A stretch of 59,932 nucleotides of DNA from Chloroflexota bacterium (GTDB taxonomy: Bacteria > Chloroflexota > Dehalococcoidia > Bin125), in the NCBI GenBank assembly GCA_028875225.1, contig JAPPFB010000024.1, positions 1 through 59,932 on the forward strand, in the 5' to 3' direction. The position numbers and the translations under genes are program-made. This document shows, in pieces, positions 23,001 through 30,982 of the stretch. Each line of letters opens with the position of its first letter. Positions within the stretch are counted from its first letter, which is position 1. The notes beneath the pieces were generated by a model that saw only the letters and a list, made by a program, of their open reading frames with translations, was not told the origin of the DNA and made no database searches.

Positions 23001-24065
23001 TCAGTAGTGACCGCAGTACTCGATGTTGGGCTGCACTCGCGTCCTGAACATTTGGCTCACGCCCTGGAAGGTCGCTGTCAGCGTCCGTTCGTAGAACGCT
23101 GCCCTAATGACGAGCCTGTTCGCGTTTCGCATCCTCTGAGCAAAGGTGTCGTCATCGTTTGTCAGGATTCCGTCGTCGCTTCCCGAGTAGTGGCTCCACC
23201 GCTCAGTTGTCACATCACCATCGTCGAAGCGATAGGACACGCTTACGGAGTAATCGCGTCGCTGATAAGGCAGGGAGTCCTCCCAGAAGAACACCTGAAA
23301 CTCGCCGGCGTAGCAACTGATCTGAAGCCTGATTGTGTCGTACAAGTCGTCGTCAGTGTTCGCGACCTTGATCACCCAAGTGTCGTATGTGTCGTCGAGA
23401 GGATCTTGGCGAACGCCGTAGTAGAAGGAAGGCTCATTGCCGTTGAAGGCCCAGCCGTCAAGGTCGGCGTATTCCAGAACAGCCTCGGCGACGATAGGCA
23501 CGCCAGGGGGCACGACGACCTCAGGAATCACGATCACCGTTGAGAGAGCGACTACTGAAGAATTGAGCCAGCGGTCGATGTGGGAAGTTCGATGATCGGC
23601 GGAGAGGAATCGACCGGAAGGAAGGATGTTCTCCCCCCAGTTCTCTCCGTCTAGCATTTGCTGTAGCGCGAACTCCGTCCTGCCGTCCTCATGACGACGT
23701 GCTCGAATCCTTGTCTCAACTTCACCCACCAGAATTGAAGGGCGTGAGGAGAGCCAAGTTCCGATGCTTGGCTCGGAGGGGAAATTGCGCCCTCGAGGCA
23801 AGAGACGTTCACCCCACTCGGCAGGAGTATCCACTTCTTCTTCCATCAGGTCGCCGGCTTGGCTCTCCAGCTGGAAGGCAAACTCTATCCGTCCGTCGTT
23901 CAAGGGGCGTGCATTGATTCGAGCTTTGATGTCACCAGTGGCGCTCTGAGCGTGCGCATCTGCGGCAAGTGCGGCGAGAACGAGAAGCGCGACACCTCCA
24001 ATGAGCACTTGGATGACTTTCACGGATTTCTCCAAACTCAACTCAAGGATTCGATCAATGCTCAT
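23001..24065 (-). CDS. Secreted repeat protein of unknown function
   Basis: A 354-residue protein. An N-terminal helix (about residues 18-36, VLIGGVALLVLAALAADAHA) looks like a signal peptide with an AHA cleavage site. Two related units follow. The first has RINARPLNDGRIEFAFQLE and WGERLLPRGRNFP; the second has RIRARRHEDGRTEFALQQM and WGENILPSGRFL. After RWLNSSVV comes a unique C-terminal domain of about 180 residues rich in Asp and Tyr, with two Cys. The DGRxEFALQ...WGxRxLP unit recurs in secreted proteins of marine Chloroflexota and Actinobacteria, from memory. The gene is visibly less GC-rich than its neighbours. No function is proposed. Confidence 0.6.
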   Translation of the reverse strand: MSIDRILELSLEKSVKVIQVLIGGVALLVLAALAADAHAQSATGDIKARINARPLNDGRIEFAFQLESQAGDLMEEEVDTPAEWGERLLPRGRNFPSEPSIGTWLSSRPSILVGEVETRIRARRHEDGRTEFALQQMLDGENWGENILPSGRFLSADHRTSHIDRWLNSSVVALSTVIVIPEVVVPPGVPIVAEAVLEYADLDGWAFNGNEPSFYYGVRQDPLDDTYDTWVIKVANTDDDLYDTIRLQISCYAGEFQVFFWEDSLPYQRRDYSVSVSYRFDDGDVTTERWSHYSGSDDGILTNDDDTFAQRMRNANRLVIRAAFYERTLTATFQGVSQMFRTRVQPNIEYCGHY

Positions 24066-24066
24066 T

Positions 24067-24081
24067 GCAAGTGTGACTTGC
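24067..24081. promoter_or_regulatory. Inverted repeat at the start of the secreted repeat protein gene
   Basis: GCAAGT and ACTTGC arms with a three-base centre lie immediately upstream of the minus-strand start codon at 24065. The location suits an operator or a leader hairpin that limits translation. No matching site was noticed elsewhere. Confidence 0.35.
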
Positions 24082-24205
24082 TAGCAGTCTCTTCTTGACC
24101 GTTTTTCGCACTCGCAGAGCATATCGCAGGCCCAGATTTAGGTGTCACCTTCCACACGGCCAGGTAGTCGTCGTAGCGGGTGGCGAAGTCCGTGCTGAAT
24201 TCGGC

Positions 24206-24235
24206 GAGATACCCGCGGCGAGCGCGGGTATGACG
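24206..24235. repeat. Palindromic dispersed repeat, copy B
   Basis: Same element as at 10448 with one centre change (GGCGAGC instead of GGCAAGC): arms ATACCCGCG and CGCGGGTAT, flanks GAG and GACG. It lies in the 252-base gap downstream of the nitronate monooxygenase gene and upstream of the secreted repeat protein gene, where it may shape the 3' end of the monooxygenase transcript. Confidence 0.8.
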
Positions 24236-24317
24236 AGTTGGGGTTTGGAGGTGACGGGGGAGGAGGCTGCGTTGGTTCCTGATTTGCGGGAATGGCACCG
24301 GGGGAGAGGATTTGGGG

Positions 24318-25469
24318 TCAGGCTCCGACGGCGACCTTGACGTTCGCCGGCAGCCGCGAGGTGAACACCTCGACCGCCTCGCGGACCATTTCTTCGAGGA
24401 CTTCGGCGGCGGGGCGGAGTTCGTTGAGGAGGCCGGAGATCTGGCCGGCGGCGTTCATCAGGAGGTCTTCTCGTTCGCCCTGCTTGGCGGCTTCGGCGAT
24501 GTCGGCGATGAGGAGCCCCTGGAGGCCCATGGGCAGGGCCTGGGTTCCGGAGTCTTCCCAGGCTTCGATGAGCTCGTTGGTGATGTTGCGCATCGTCTTG
24601 CCCGAGTAGAGGCGGGTGACGCGGGTGTCCTCGTCGTTGGCGGCGAGGATGCGGCGCTTGCGGAACTCGTCGAGGTTGGCTTCCTGGGTGGGGATGAAGA
24701 CGGTGCCGCACCAGACGCCGACGCAGCCCATGGCGAGGGCGGCGGCGAGACCGCGGCCGTCGCCGATGCCGCCGGCGGCGATCACCGGCTTGGGGGCAAC
24801 GGCGTCGAGCACCTGGGGGAGCAAGGCCATGGTGCCGATCCGGCCGGTGTGGCCGCCGGCCTCGTGTCCTTGGGCAACGACGATATCGGCGTTGCCCTCG
24901 TGGACGCGGCGGGCGTTCTTGACGTTGCCGACGAGCGAGATCACCTTCCCGCCTGATTCGTGGACCTGGTCGACGAAGGGGGCCGGGTTGCCCAGACCGG
25001 TGGCGAGGACTGGCACCTGCATGCCGGTGATCGTGTCGACCTGGTCCTGTGGGGTGAAGCGGGGCGTTCGGACGTCGGCGCGGGGCGCCTGGACGTCGGG
25101 CAGATCGAGGTTGGCGCGGATGCCGCCGATCACTTCCTTGTGGTCCTCGGGCAGCAGGTCGCGTGGGTCCGCGGGCCGCTGGCGGCCGCTGGGGCGCGCC
25201 GCGACGTTGGAGGGGACGAGAATGTCGACGCCGAAGGGACGGTCGGTGAGGTCCTGGATACGGCGAATCTGCGCCTCCAGCCGGTCGGGTGGGAAGCCGG
25301 CCGCGCCCAGCACGCCGAGTCCGCCGGCGTTGGAGATCGCTGCGACCAGTTCGGGTCCGGCGACACCGCCCTGTCCACCGCCAACGGTTGGCCCCATGCC
25401 GGCGAGGGCAATGGGGTACTCGATGTCCAGCAAATCGCACATGTCGGTGTGCAGGATGGGTCGTGTCAT
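24318..25469 (-). CDS. Nitronate monooxygenase (2-nitropropane dioxygenase family)
   Basis: A 383-residue FMN-dependent TIM-barrel enzyme. IEYPIALAGMGPTVGG and ELVAAISNAGGLGVLGAAG form the N-terminal flavin-binding part. DIVVAQGHEAGGHTG holds the family's catalytic His region, and PVIAAGGIGDGRGLAAALAMG is the phosphate-binding segment. These enzymes oxidise alkyl nitronates such as propionate-3-nitronate; some members act instead as enoyl-ACP reductases. It is a single gene on the minus strand with no clear partner. Confidence 0.87.
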   Translation of the reverse strand: MTRPILHTDMCDLLDIEYPIALAGMGPTVGGGQGGVAGPELVAAISNAGGLGVLGAAGFPPDRLEAQIRRIQDLTDRPFGVDILVPSNVAARPSGRQRPADPRDLLPEDHKEVIGGIRANLDLPDVQAPRADVRTPRFTPQDQVDTITGMQVPVLATGLGNPAPFVDQVHESGGKVISLVGNVKNARRVHEGNADIVVAQGHEAGGHTGRIGTMALLPQVLDAVAPKPVIAAGGIGDGRGLAAALAMGCVGVWCGTVFIPTQEANLDEFRKRRILAANDEDTRVTRLYSGKTMRNITNELIEAWEDSGTQALPMGLQGLLIADIAEAAKQGEREDLLMNAAGQISGLLNELRPAAEVLEEMVREAVEVFTSRLPANVKVAVGA

Positions 25470-25610
25470 GGGTTACTCACTTGCTCTGTCCGTGCATCGT
25501 CGCACATGTCAACAGTGAAGTGCGCGACAGCGTCGATTGGCTTCGCTTGCGCAGATCGCATTGTTGTCGTGGTCACGGACGTGGTCAACTGAGAGAGACA
25601 CAAACGCAGG

Positions 25611-25616
25611 TACCAT
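25611..25616 (+). promoter_or_regulatory. TACCAT box six bases before the 25623 start
   Basis: TACCAT followed by exactly six bases and the ATG at 25623. No Shine-Dalgarno sequence is seen, which fits leaderless transcription. The rest of 25470-25622 shows nothing else. Confidence 0.4.
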
Positions 25617-25622
25617 GAGCGC

Positions 25623-25871
25623 ATGCCGGACGTGATGAATCTTCGAGTCCTGAATGACCACCTCGCAGCCAATCTGACGGCGCTCTCGCGTCCGATCGTG
25701 AGATTGAGCGGACGGTTCGTTGCTCGAATGCGAAGGCCGCTGCTGATCGTGATTGGCGGCGTTGTGTTGCTGATGCTGCTGATCGTGATTCTGCAATCGG
25801 GCCTGGGCGTCGACAACGACGTGACGATCACCGACAGTCATCGACCGGAAATCGTGGGCGGGGGCGAATAG
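25623..25871 (+). CDS. Small single-pass membrane protein
   Basis: An 82-residue protein with a basic N-terminal half (RLSGRFVARMRRP), one hydrophobic helix LLIVIGGVVLLMLLIVIL at about residues 40-58, and a short acidic C-terminus. Charge distribution predicts the N-terminus inside. No family recognised. It precedes the next small gene by 35 bases on the same strand and may head a short operon through the ferredoxin. Confidence 0.55.
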   Translation: MPDVMNLRVLNDHLAANLTALSRPIVRLSGRFVARMRRPLLIVIGGVVLLMLLIVILQSGLGVDNDVTITDSHRPEIVGGGE

Positions 25872-25906
25872 TCCGCCGGCCGCAGCAGAAGGGAAGCGCG
25901 TTCACC

Positions 25907-26275
25907 ATGCCGAGACCGAGCGAAGCGCTGATGAACGAGGCCGGTGAATGGATCGCCGAGCAGCTGTCAGAAGAGGGTCTGATGGTGACCAGCGGCTTCG
26001 TCGACCTGGTGCTCGACATGGAGTGGACGTCGATCGAAGAGGGAGTCGATCCCGAAGCGCGGGCGTTGGTGGTTGACTCGGTGATGCAAAAGATGATCGA
26101 GGAGAACGTTCACGTGGGGCCTCCGCCGGACACGCTGTCGACGGACGGCATCGATACTTCGCAGATCCGCCCCGTACCTCGTCAGTTCGTGGAGCAGGTG
26201 TTGAGCTGGGAGGACGATTTTCTCGGATTTGCTGCGGTTCGGCGAGCGGATTATGCGTCGGACGTGCCGGGGTGA
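25907..26275 (+). CDS. Hypothetical acidic protein upstream of a ferredoxin
   Basis: A 122-residue soluble, acidic, largely helical protein beginning MPRPSEALMNEAGEWIAEQL. It has no Cys and no motif I recognise. GAAGGGAAG lies upstream of the ATG. It ends four bases before the ferredoxin start, so co-expression is likely; a role in the same redox system is only a suggestion. Confidence 0.55.
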   Translation: MPRPSEALMNEAGEWIAEQLSEEGLMVTSGFVDLVLDMEWTSIEEGVDPEARALVVDSVMQKMIEENVHVGPPPDTLSTDGIDTSQIRPVPRQFVEQVLSWEDDFLGFAAVRRADYASDVPG

Positions 26276-26279
26276 TGTG

Positions 26280-26600
26280 ATGTTTGGTCAGCGCCACACC
26301 GTCACGATTGAGCCTTCGGGGCTGACGGTTGAAGTGCCGGACGGTGAGCGGCTGATGCAGGCGGCGCGCGACGCGGGGTTCTGGTGGCCGAATCAATGCA
26401 ACATGGAGTGCCGCTGCACGGGGTGTTTCGTCACCGTCGTGTCGGGGACGGAGCACCTGTCGGAAATGGGACGGGCGGAGGAGGAGGCGCTGCTCAATCA
26501 GCGAGGGCGGCGCGCGCTTGAGGATCCGGTTCGCCTGGCGTGCCAGCTTGGCGTGTACGGCGATGTGACGGTTCGCAAGACCGGTGTTCGCTCGGGCTAA
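26280..26600 (+). CDS. [2Fe-2S] ferredoxin, adrenodoxin-type cysteine spacing
   Basis: A 106-residue ferredoxin. The cluster loop reads CNMECRCTGC, giving the Cys-x5-Cys-x2-Cys spacing of adrenodoxin/putidaredoxin-type ferredoxins. The fourth ligand is in RLACQL. An extra Cys sits inside the loop. The beta-grasp strands HTVTIEPSGLTVEVPDGERL and GDVTVRKTG fit the fold. It could donate electrons to a cytochrome P450 or oxygenase; none lies in the window. It starts four bases after the upstream gene's stop. Confidence 0.85.
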   Translation: MFGQRHTVTIEPSGLTVEVPDGERLMQAARDAGFWWPNQCNMECRCTGCFVTVVSGTEHLSEMGRAEEEALLNQRGRRALEDPVRLACQLGVYGDVTVRKTGVRSG

Positions 26601-26621
26601 TCGGCAGCGGGAGGCAGCACC

Positions 26622-27605
26622 ATGCAAGGCATTCACGGAATCGATCTGGCCAGACTGGAAGCGTTCGTCGAAGTGGCGACGGCGCGGTCCTTCTCTCGTG
26701 CTGCCGAACGGTTAAACCTGACCCAGCCGACGGTATCGGCTCGGATCGCCCAGATGGAGGCGCAACTGGGCGTCGGCCTGTTCGAGCGACTGGGACGTCG
26801 CGTGCGCCTGACTGACGCCGGTCGCGCCCTGCTGCCCCATGCACAGCGGACCCTGCAGGCCGCGCGAGACGCGGCCGAGGCAGTTCACGCTTTGCGGGCG
26901 GGCGGCGGCGGCAGCCTGGTAATCGGCACCGCGCCGACGGTCGGGACCTACGTATTGCCCGGTCTGCTCCAGCGTTACGCGGCGGCGCAGCCCAACGTGG
27001 AGATTTCGATCCGCACGGGCCGCAGCCAGGAAGTGTCGCAGATGGTGCTGGACGATGAAGTCCAGATTGGATTCGAGCGGGAGCTGGGACACGCGGAGAT
27101 CGAGTCGGTGCCGCTCTATGAGGACGACATCGTGCTGCTCGCCAGCCGGACGCATCCATTGGCAGTGCAAGGCATCGCGACGCCGGCGGAGATTGCGAAC
27201 GAGGCGGTGATCTTCTTCGATACCGGCAGCAGTTACCACTCGATCAGCCAGGCCGTGTTCCACAACTCGGGGGTGGCGCCCAGACATTCCATCGACGTGG
27301 ACAGCCTGGAGATGGCGAAGCGGCTCGTGCTGCGCGGTCTGGGGCTGGCGTTCCTGCCCAAGGTGGCGGTCGAGGAAGATCTCAAGCGAGGCGAGCTGGC
27401 GCCGATCGACATCGAGTCGGCGATGCCGATCCGGAGGAGCATCGCGGTGATTCGTCGGCGACGGCGGTCGCTGAGCGACGCGGCGCTGTCGTTCCTGAGC
27501 CTGGTTGGTCACGTGTTCAATGTCGAGGTGATGCCCGACGTCGGGCAACCGGGACGGGGGCTGAGCCGGCGGCTGCCGGCCGCTCCTTATTCGTCTGCGG
27601 GTTGA
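26622..27605 (+). CDS. LysR-family transcriptional regulator
   Basis: A 327-residue LTTR. The N-terminal winged HTH reads LEAFVEVATARSFSRAAERL then NLTQPTVSARIAQMEAQLG (residues about 10-48). The effector domain begins at GSLVIGTAPTVGTYVLPGLL. The C-terminal tail of about 35 residues after the effector domain is longer than usual. GGGAGG precedes the ATG. It lies 21 bases after the ferredoxin and overlaps the convergent endonuclease IV gene by 19 bases. Targets are unknown. Confidence 0.9.
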   Translation: MQGIHGIDLARLEAFVEVATARSFSRAAERLNLTQPTVSARIAQMEAQLGVGLFERLGRRVRLTDAGRALLPHAQRTLQAARDAAEAVHALRAGGGGSLVIGTAPTVGTYVLPGLLQRYAAAQPNVEISIRTGRSQEVSQMVLDDEVQIGFERELGHAEIESVPLYEDDIVLLASRTHPLAVQGIATPAEIANEAVIFFDTGSSYHSISQAVFHNSGVAPRHSIDVDSLEMAKRLVLRGLGLAFLPKVAVEEDLKRGELAPIDIESAMPIRRSIAVIRRRRRSLSDAALSFLSLVGHVFNVEVMPDVGQPGRGLSRRLPAAPYSSAG

Positions 27606-28477
27606 GGGACTTCCGGTACGTCGGACTCGTCGCGCAGTGCTTTGAGGATGTCGACATCGGCCTTGCCGGGTCCGCCGCCTTCGTAGCCGGGGACTTCGAG
27701 CAGCCAGGCGGCCTTGCGCAAGACTCGGTTCCTGACCATGCGGCGGAAGGCCTTGATTCCGATGCTGCCCTGCCCGATGTTTTCGTGGCGGTCCTTGCCC
27801 GAACCGAGTTCGGTCTTGGAGTCGTTGGCGTGGATTGCGGCCAGGTTTTCGGCGCCGATTTCGCGCTGGAACTCGTCCACGGTGTCTTTCAGTCCGGCGA
27901 TGGTGGCGACGTTGTAGCCGGCGGCGTGCGCGTGACAGGTGTCGAGGCAGATGCGAACGCGAGGGTTGTCGACGGCGTTCATGATCGCGGAGAGCTCGGC
28001 GAAAGTGGAGCCGACGGAGCGGCCGGCGCCAGCGTTGTTTTCGAGCAGCAGGAGCGCGTTGTCGGGGGTTCGATCGAGCGCTTCGGTCATCGAGGCGGCG
28101 ATCCTGGGCAGGGCGTGGTCGAATCCGGAGCCCATGTGCGAGCCGACGTGGAAGATCACGCCGTCGGCGCCGATTCGCGCGGCCAGATCGAGCTCGGCCG
28201 TCAGCGTGTCGGTGGATTTGCGCAGCAGTTCGTCGTCGGGGGATGCGAGATTGATCAGATAGACCGCGTGGATGAATGAAGATTTGAGTTTCGCCTGTTT
28301 GAACTTCTCGCGATAAGACTCGGTGTCTTCATCGGGGTGGTGCTTGCGACGCCACATCTGTGGCGCGGCGCCGAAGATTTGGAAGGATTCGGCGCCCAGG
28401 TCGACGGCTCGTTCGACGGCCTTGTCGATCCCTCCGGCGGAGGAGACGTGGGCGCCGAGGCTGGGGGTCCGCGCCAT
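27587..28477 (-). CDS. nfo: Endonuclease IV (AP endonuclease)
   Basis: A 296-residue TIM-barrel AP endonuclease. It has all the metal-ligand segments of the family: GAHVSSAGG, FIHAVYLINLAS, FHVGSH, LLLENNAG, CLDTCHAHAAGY, IHANDSK, KDRHENIGQG and LLEVPG. It incises DNA at abasic sites and handles damaged 3' ends in base-excision repair. It is the last gene of a minus-strand set, two bases after the HMA-domain gene. Confidence 0.94.
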   Translation of the reverse strand: MARTPSLGAHVSSAGGIDKAVERAVDLGAESFQIFGAAPQMWRRKHHPDEDTESYREKFKQAKLKSSFIHAVYLINLASPDDELLRKSTDTLTAELDLAARIGADGVIFHVGSHMGSGFDHALPRIAASMTEALDRTPDNALLLLENNAGAGRSVGSTFAELSAIMNAVDNPRVRICLDTCHAHAAGYNVATIAGLKDTVDEFQREIGAENLAAIHANDSKTELGSGKDRHENIGQGSIGIKAFRRMVRNRVLRKAAWLLEVPGYEGGGPGKADVDILKALRDESDVPEVPQPADE

Positions 28478-28479
28478 GG

Positions 28480-28788
28480 CTAGAGTCCGACGGCGCGGGC
28501 TGCGCGTTCGGCGACGCGGCGCAGGGGCTTGGCATAGGCGGCGTCGAGGACGGCCTGGCGGAGTTCGTCTTCGTCGATTGGACCACTGAGTTGGACGGTC
28601 GCGGTCGCGGTTTCGAGGTCGCAGGTGGCGGACTCGACAGCGTCGAGCCGATTGAGGGAGCTGCTCACGCGATTGGCGCAGACGGCGCAGAAGAGTCCGT
28701 CGATCTGCAGCGTGGCTCCAGTATCGTCCAGCGCGGTCACGCTGGAATCGGGGGCTCTGAGCATCCGTCGGGGCTTAATCCAGGGCAT
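28480..28788 (-). CDS. Heavy-metal-associated (HMA) domain-like small protein
   Basis: A 102-residue protein with an HMA-like ferredoxin fold. The metal loop is GLFCAVCANRVSSSL, a Cys-x2-Cys pair, followed by ESATCDLETATATVQLSG, the typical second and third strands. The Met usually before the first Cys is replaced by Leu-Phe. A basic 20-residue N-terminus precedes the domain. Copper or other metal binding is plausible. It sits between an acyl-CoA synthetase gene and nfo with very short gaps. Confidence 0.72.
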   Translation of the reverse strand: MPWIKPRRMLRAPDSSVTALDDTGATLQIDGLFCAVCANRVSSSLNRLDAVESATCDLETATATVQLSGPIDEDELRQAVLDAAYAKPLRRVAERAARAVGL

Positions 28789-28797
28789 GTCGACAGC

Positions 28798-30249
28798 CTA
28801 CCGATTCTGCCAGTCGAGGTAGCGCCGGACGGCGCGGGCGCAGGATTCGATGCTGTGATAGCAGGCGATCCCGTGGTCGTTGAGGCGGCTCTGGAGGTCG
28901 AGGGCTCGCTCGAATCCGACGTTGGTGCGGGGTTGTCGGATGACGACCGCGAGCGGTTTGCTCAGTTTGGGCGCGACGCTGGCGAGGTCGTTGGCCATCT
29001 GCTCTGCGAAGTTGCCGCGGCGCGAGCCGGGGCCGCCGCCGTCTGCGCCGGTGTGGACCATCAACCAGTCGATGCTCGGATCGTCGGCGACCGCGGTGAG
29101 CGCGGTCTCGATCTTGTCGCCCTCGAACATGAAGCCGGCGTCAAGCGGGTTGCGGATCGATGTTCCGGCGACCGGCGTGAACTCCCGAAGTACCTTCTGG
29201 GTCTGCTCGGCGAACCAGGGGACAGGGATGTCGTTGCGGTCGCAGATGTCGGCGGCGAGGACCGAGACGCCACCGCCGCCGCCCAGCACCGCGCAGCGTG
29301 GGCCGCTGACGCTTGGCATGCGCTCGATTGTGACGGCGAGGTCGAGCAGTTCCTCGACGCTTTGAGCCGGGATGAATCCGGCCTGGCGCTGGACGGCGTT
29401 CCAGATCTGAGCGGAACCGGCGAGCGATCCGGTGTGTGATGACGCCGCGCGGGAGCCGGCCTCAGTCAGGCCGCCTTTGAGCACGACCAGGGGCTTGCGC
29501 GCGCTGGCCATGTCGCGCGCGACGCGGAGAAAGTCGCGTCCGTTGCGAATGCCCTCGAGGTAGGCGAGAACGATGTCGGTGTCGGGATCGTGGGCGAGGA
29601 ACTCGAGGAAATCGGCCTCGTTGAGGTCGGAGGCGTTGCCGAAGGAGGCGACGTTGGAGAAGTTGATACTTCGGCGAACGCCTTCGCCGACGACCTCGGA
29701 AGCGTTCATGCCCGACTGCGAGAGCATGCCGACGCGTCCGGGGGTGGTAGAGCCGTCCTCCATCCAGGAGATGCCTCCTCTGGTCGAATGAACGCCCATA
29801 CAGTTGGGGCCGATCATGCGGATGCCGGCTTCACGCAGCTTGCGCAGCACCTCGGCTTCGAGGTCGGCGCGCTCGGCGCTGCCGGTCTCGCCGAATCCGG
29901 CCGTGAACAGGTGAACGACCTTGACGCCTTTGGCGATGGCGTCATCGATCAGGCCGAGGATCGCGGGGGCGGGGACTGCGGAGATCAGCGACTCGACGGG
30001 ACCAGGGACGTCGGCCAGCGACTGGTAGAGCGGTGTACCGTCGGACAGCTCGCCGCCGCGCGGGTTGAGGCAGTAGACGTCCGGGACACGGTCGAGATTG
30101 CGGATGCCGCGCAGGAACATCTGTCCGCCGCCCCAGCCGGTGGTCCGCGGTGAGACTCCGGCAATGGCGATGGAGTTCGGCGCGAACGCGGTGCGCAGCG
30201 CGGTCTGAGCGTCGGCCTGCGGTTCGGATTCCGAAGGAACAAAGGTCAT
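28798..30249 (-). CDS. ADP-forming acyl-CoA synthetase, alpha-type (CoA-binding/ligase domains)
   Basis: A 483-residue protein. The N-terminal CoA-binding Rossmann domain has SIAIAGVSPRTTGWGG and GIRMIGPNCMGVHS. The succinyl-CoA-ligase-like domains follow, with GMLSQSGMNASEVVGEG and the SSHTGSLAG segment that contains the phosphorylated His of NDP-forming synthetases. The ATP-grasp beta domain of fused homologues is absent, so a separate beta subunit is expected elsewhere. It would couple acyl-CoA hydrolysis to ADP phosphorylation, or activate acids. Divergent from the hydrolase at 30299. Confidence 0.85.
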   Translation of the reverse strand: MTFVPSESEPQADAQTALRTAFAPNSIAIAGVSPRTTGWGGGQMFLRGIRNLDRVPDVYCLNPRGGELSDGTPLYQSLADVPGPVESLISAVPAPAILGLIDDAIAKGVKVVHLFTAGFGETGSAERADLEAEVLRKLREAGIRMIGPNCMGVHSTRGGISWMEDGSTTPGRVGMLSQSGMNASEVVGEGVRRSINFSNVASFGNASDLNEADFLEFLAHDPDTDIVLAYLEGIRNGRDFLRVARDMASARKPLVVLKGGLTEAGSRAASSHTGSLAGSAQIWNAVQRQAGFIPAQSVEELLDLAVTIERMPSVSGPRCAVLGGGGGVSVLAADICDRNDIPVPWFAEQTQKVLREFTPVAGTSIRNPLDAGFMFEGDKIETALTAVADDPSIDWLMVHTGADGGGPGSRRGNFAEQMANDLASVAPKLSKPLAVVIRQPRTNVGFERALDLQSRLNDHGIACYHSIESCARAVRRYLDWQNR

Positions 30250-30298
30250 GTCGGGCCTTCCCAGTGGGCGCGCGAGTAGCGTATCAAGCGAGGTGCTG

Positions 30299-30931
30299 AT
30301 GACTGAAATCGTCGTTCCTTCGAGACTTGGACCGATCGGTGCGGAGTGGCATCGACCGTCGCACGAAGTGTCACGAGGCGCGGTGTTGTGCGTCGGCGGG
30401 TTTGACGGTGGCTTTGACGGTCCGGCTGAGGGGATCTACGGCGACCTTGGGGAGGCCATGCCGGAGCTTAGGATTGGCGTGCTGAGGTTGGACTTTCGGG
30501 TCAAGACGTCGCCAGGACCGATCGACGACGGGACCCTCGACGTACTGGCCGGGATCGACTGGCTGATTGAGCAAGGAATGGAACGGGTGGCGCTGATTGG
30601 TCATTCTTACGGCGGAGCAATCGTCGTCCGGGCGGCACATCGATCGGAGGCGGTAGCCGGGACGTGCGCGCTGTCGACACAGACGATGGGGATTGAACCG
30701 GATGAGGTGAAGGCGCTTGCGCCTCGTCCGCTCCTGTTGATTCATGGCGGCGCGGATTGGCGGCTGCCTCCCCGATTGTCGGAATGGGTGTACTCGCTGG
30801 CGGGCGAGGGTCGCGAGTTGCACATCCTGGACGGCGCGACGCATTCCTTACGTCAGCGCCGGGATGATCTGTGGGTGTTGCTGCTGGACTGGATCGACCG
30901 GGTGTTGCCGGTTACCGGACTTGAGCGATGA
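30299..30931 (+). CDS. Alpha/beta hydrolase
   Basis: A 210-residue hydrolase; GAGGTG precedes the chosen ATG. The nucleophile elbow is IGHSYGGA, the acid is probably in IHGGADWRLPP, and the base is His in DGATHSLRQR. DFRVKTSPGPIDDG follows the first strands. It is a compact family member with no lid domain insertion. Divergent from the acyl-CoA synthetase gene with about 50 bases between starts. Substrate unknown. Confidence 0.8.
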   Translation: MTEIVVPSRLGPIGAEWHRPSHEVSRGAVLCVGGFDGGFDGPAEGIYGDLGEAMPELRIGVLRLDFRVKTSPGPIDDGTLDVLAGIDWLIEQGMERVALIGHSYGGAIVVRAAHRSEAVAGTCALSTQTMGIEPDEVKALAPRPLLLIHGGADWRLPPRLSEWVYSLAGEGRELHILDGATHSLRQRRDDLWVLLLDWIDRVLPVTGLER

Positions 30932-30943
30932 ACCGAGCTTTGC

Positions 30944-30973
30944 GAGATACCCGCGGCAAGCGCGGGTATGACG
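30944..30973. repeat. Palindromic dispersed repeat, copy C
   Basis: Same 30-base element as at 10448, identical through GCGAGATACCCGCGGCAAGC. It fills the gap between the convergent stops of the hydrolase (30931) and the amidase (30983), where the hairpin could end transcription in both directions. Confidence 0.82.
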
Positions 30974-30982
30974 AATCTCGGA

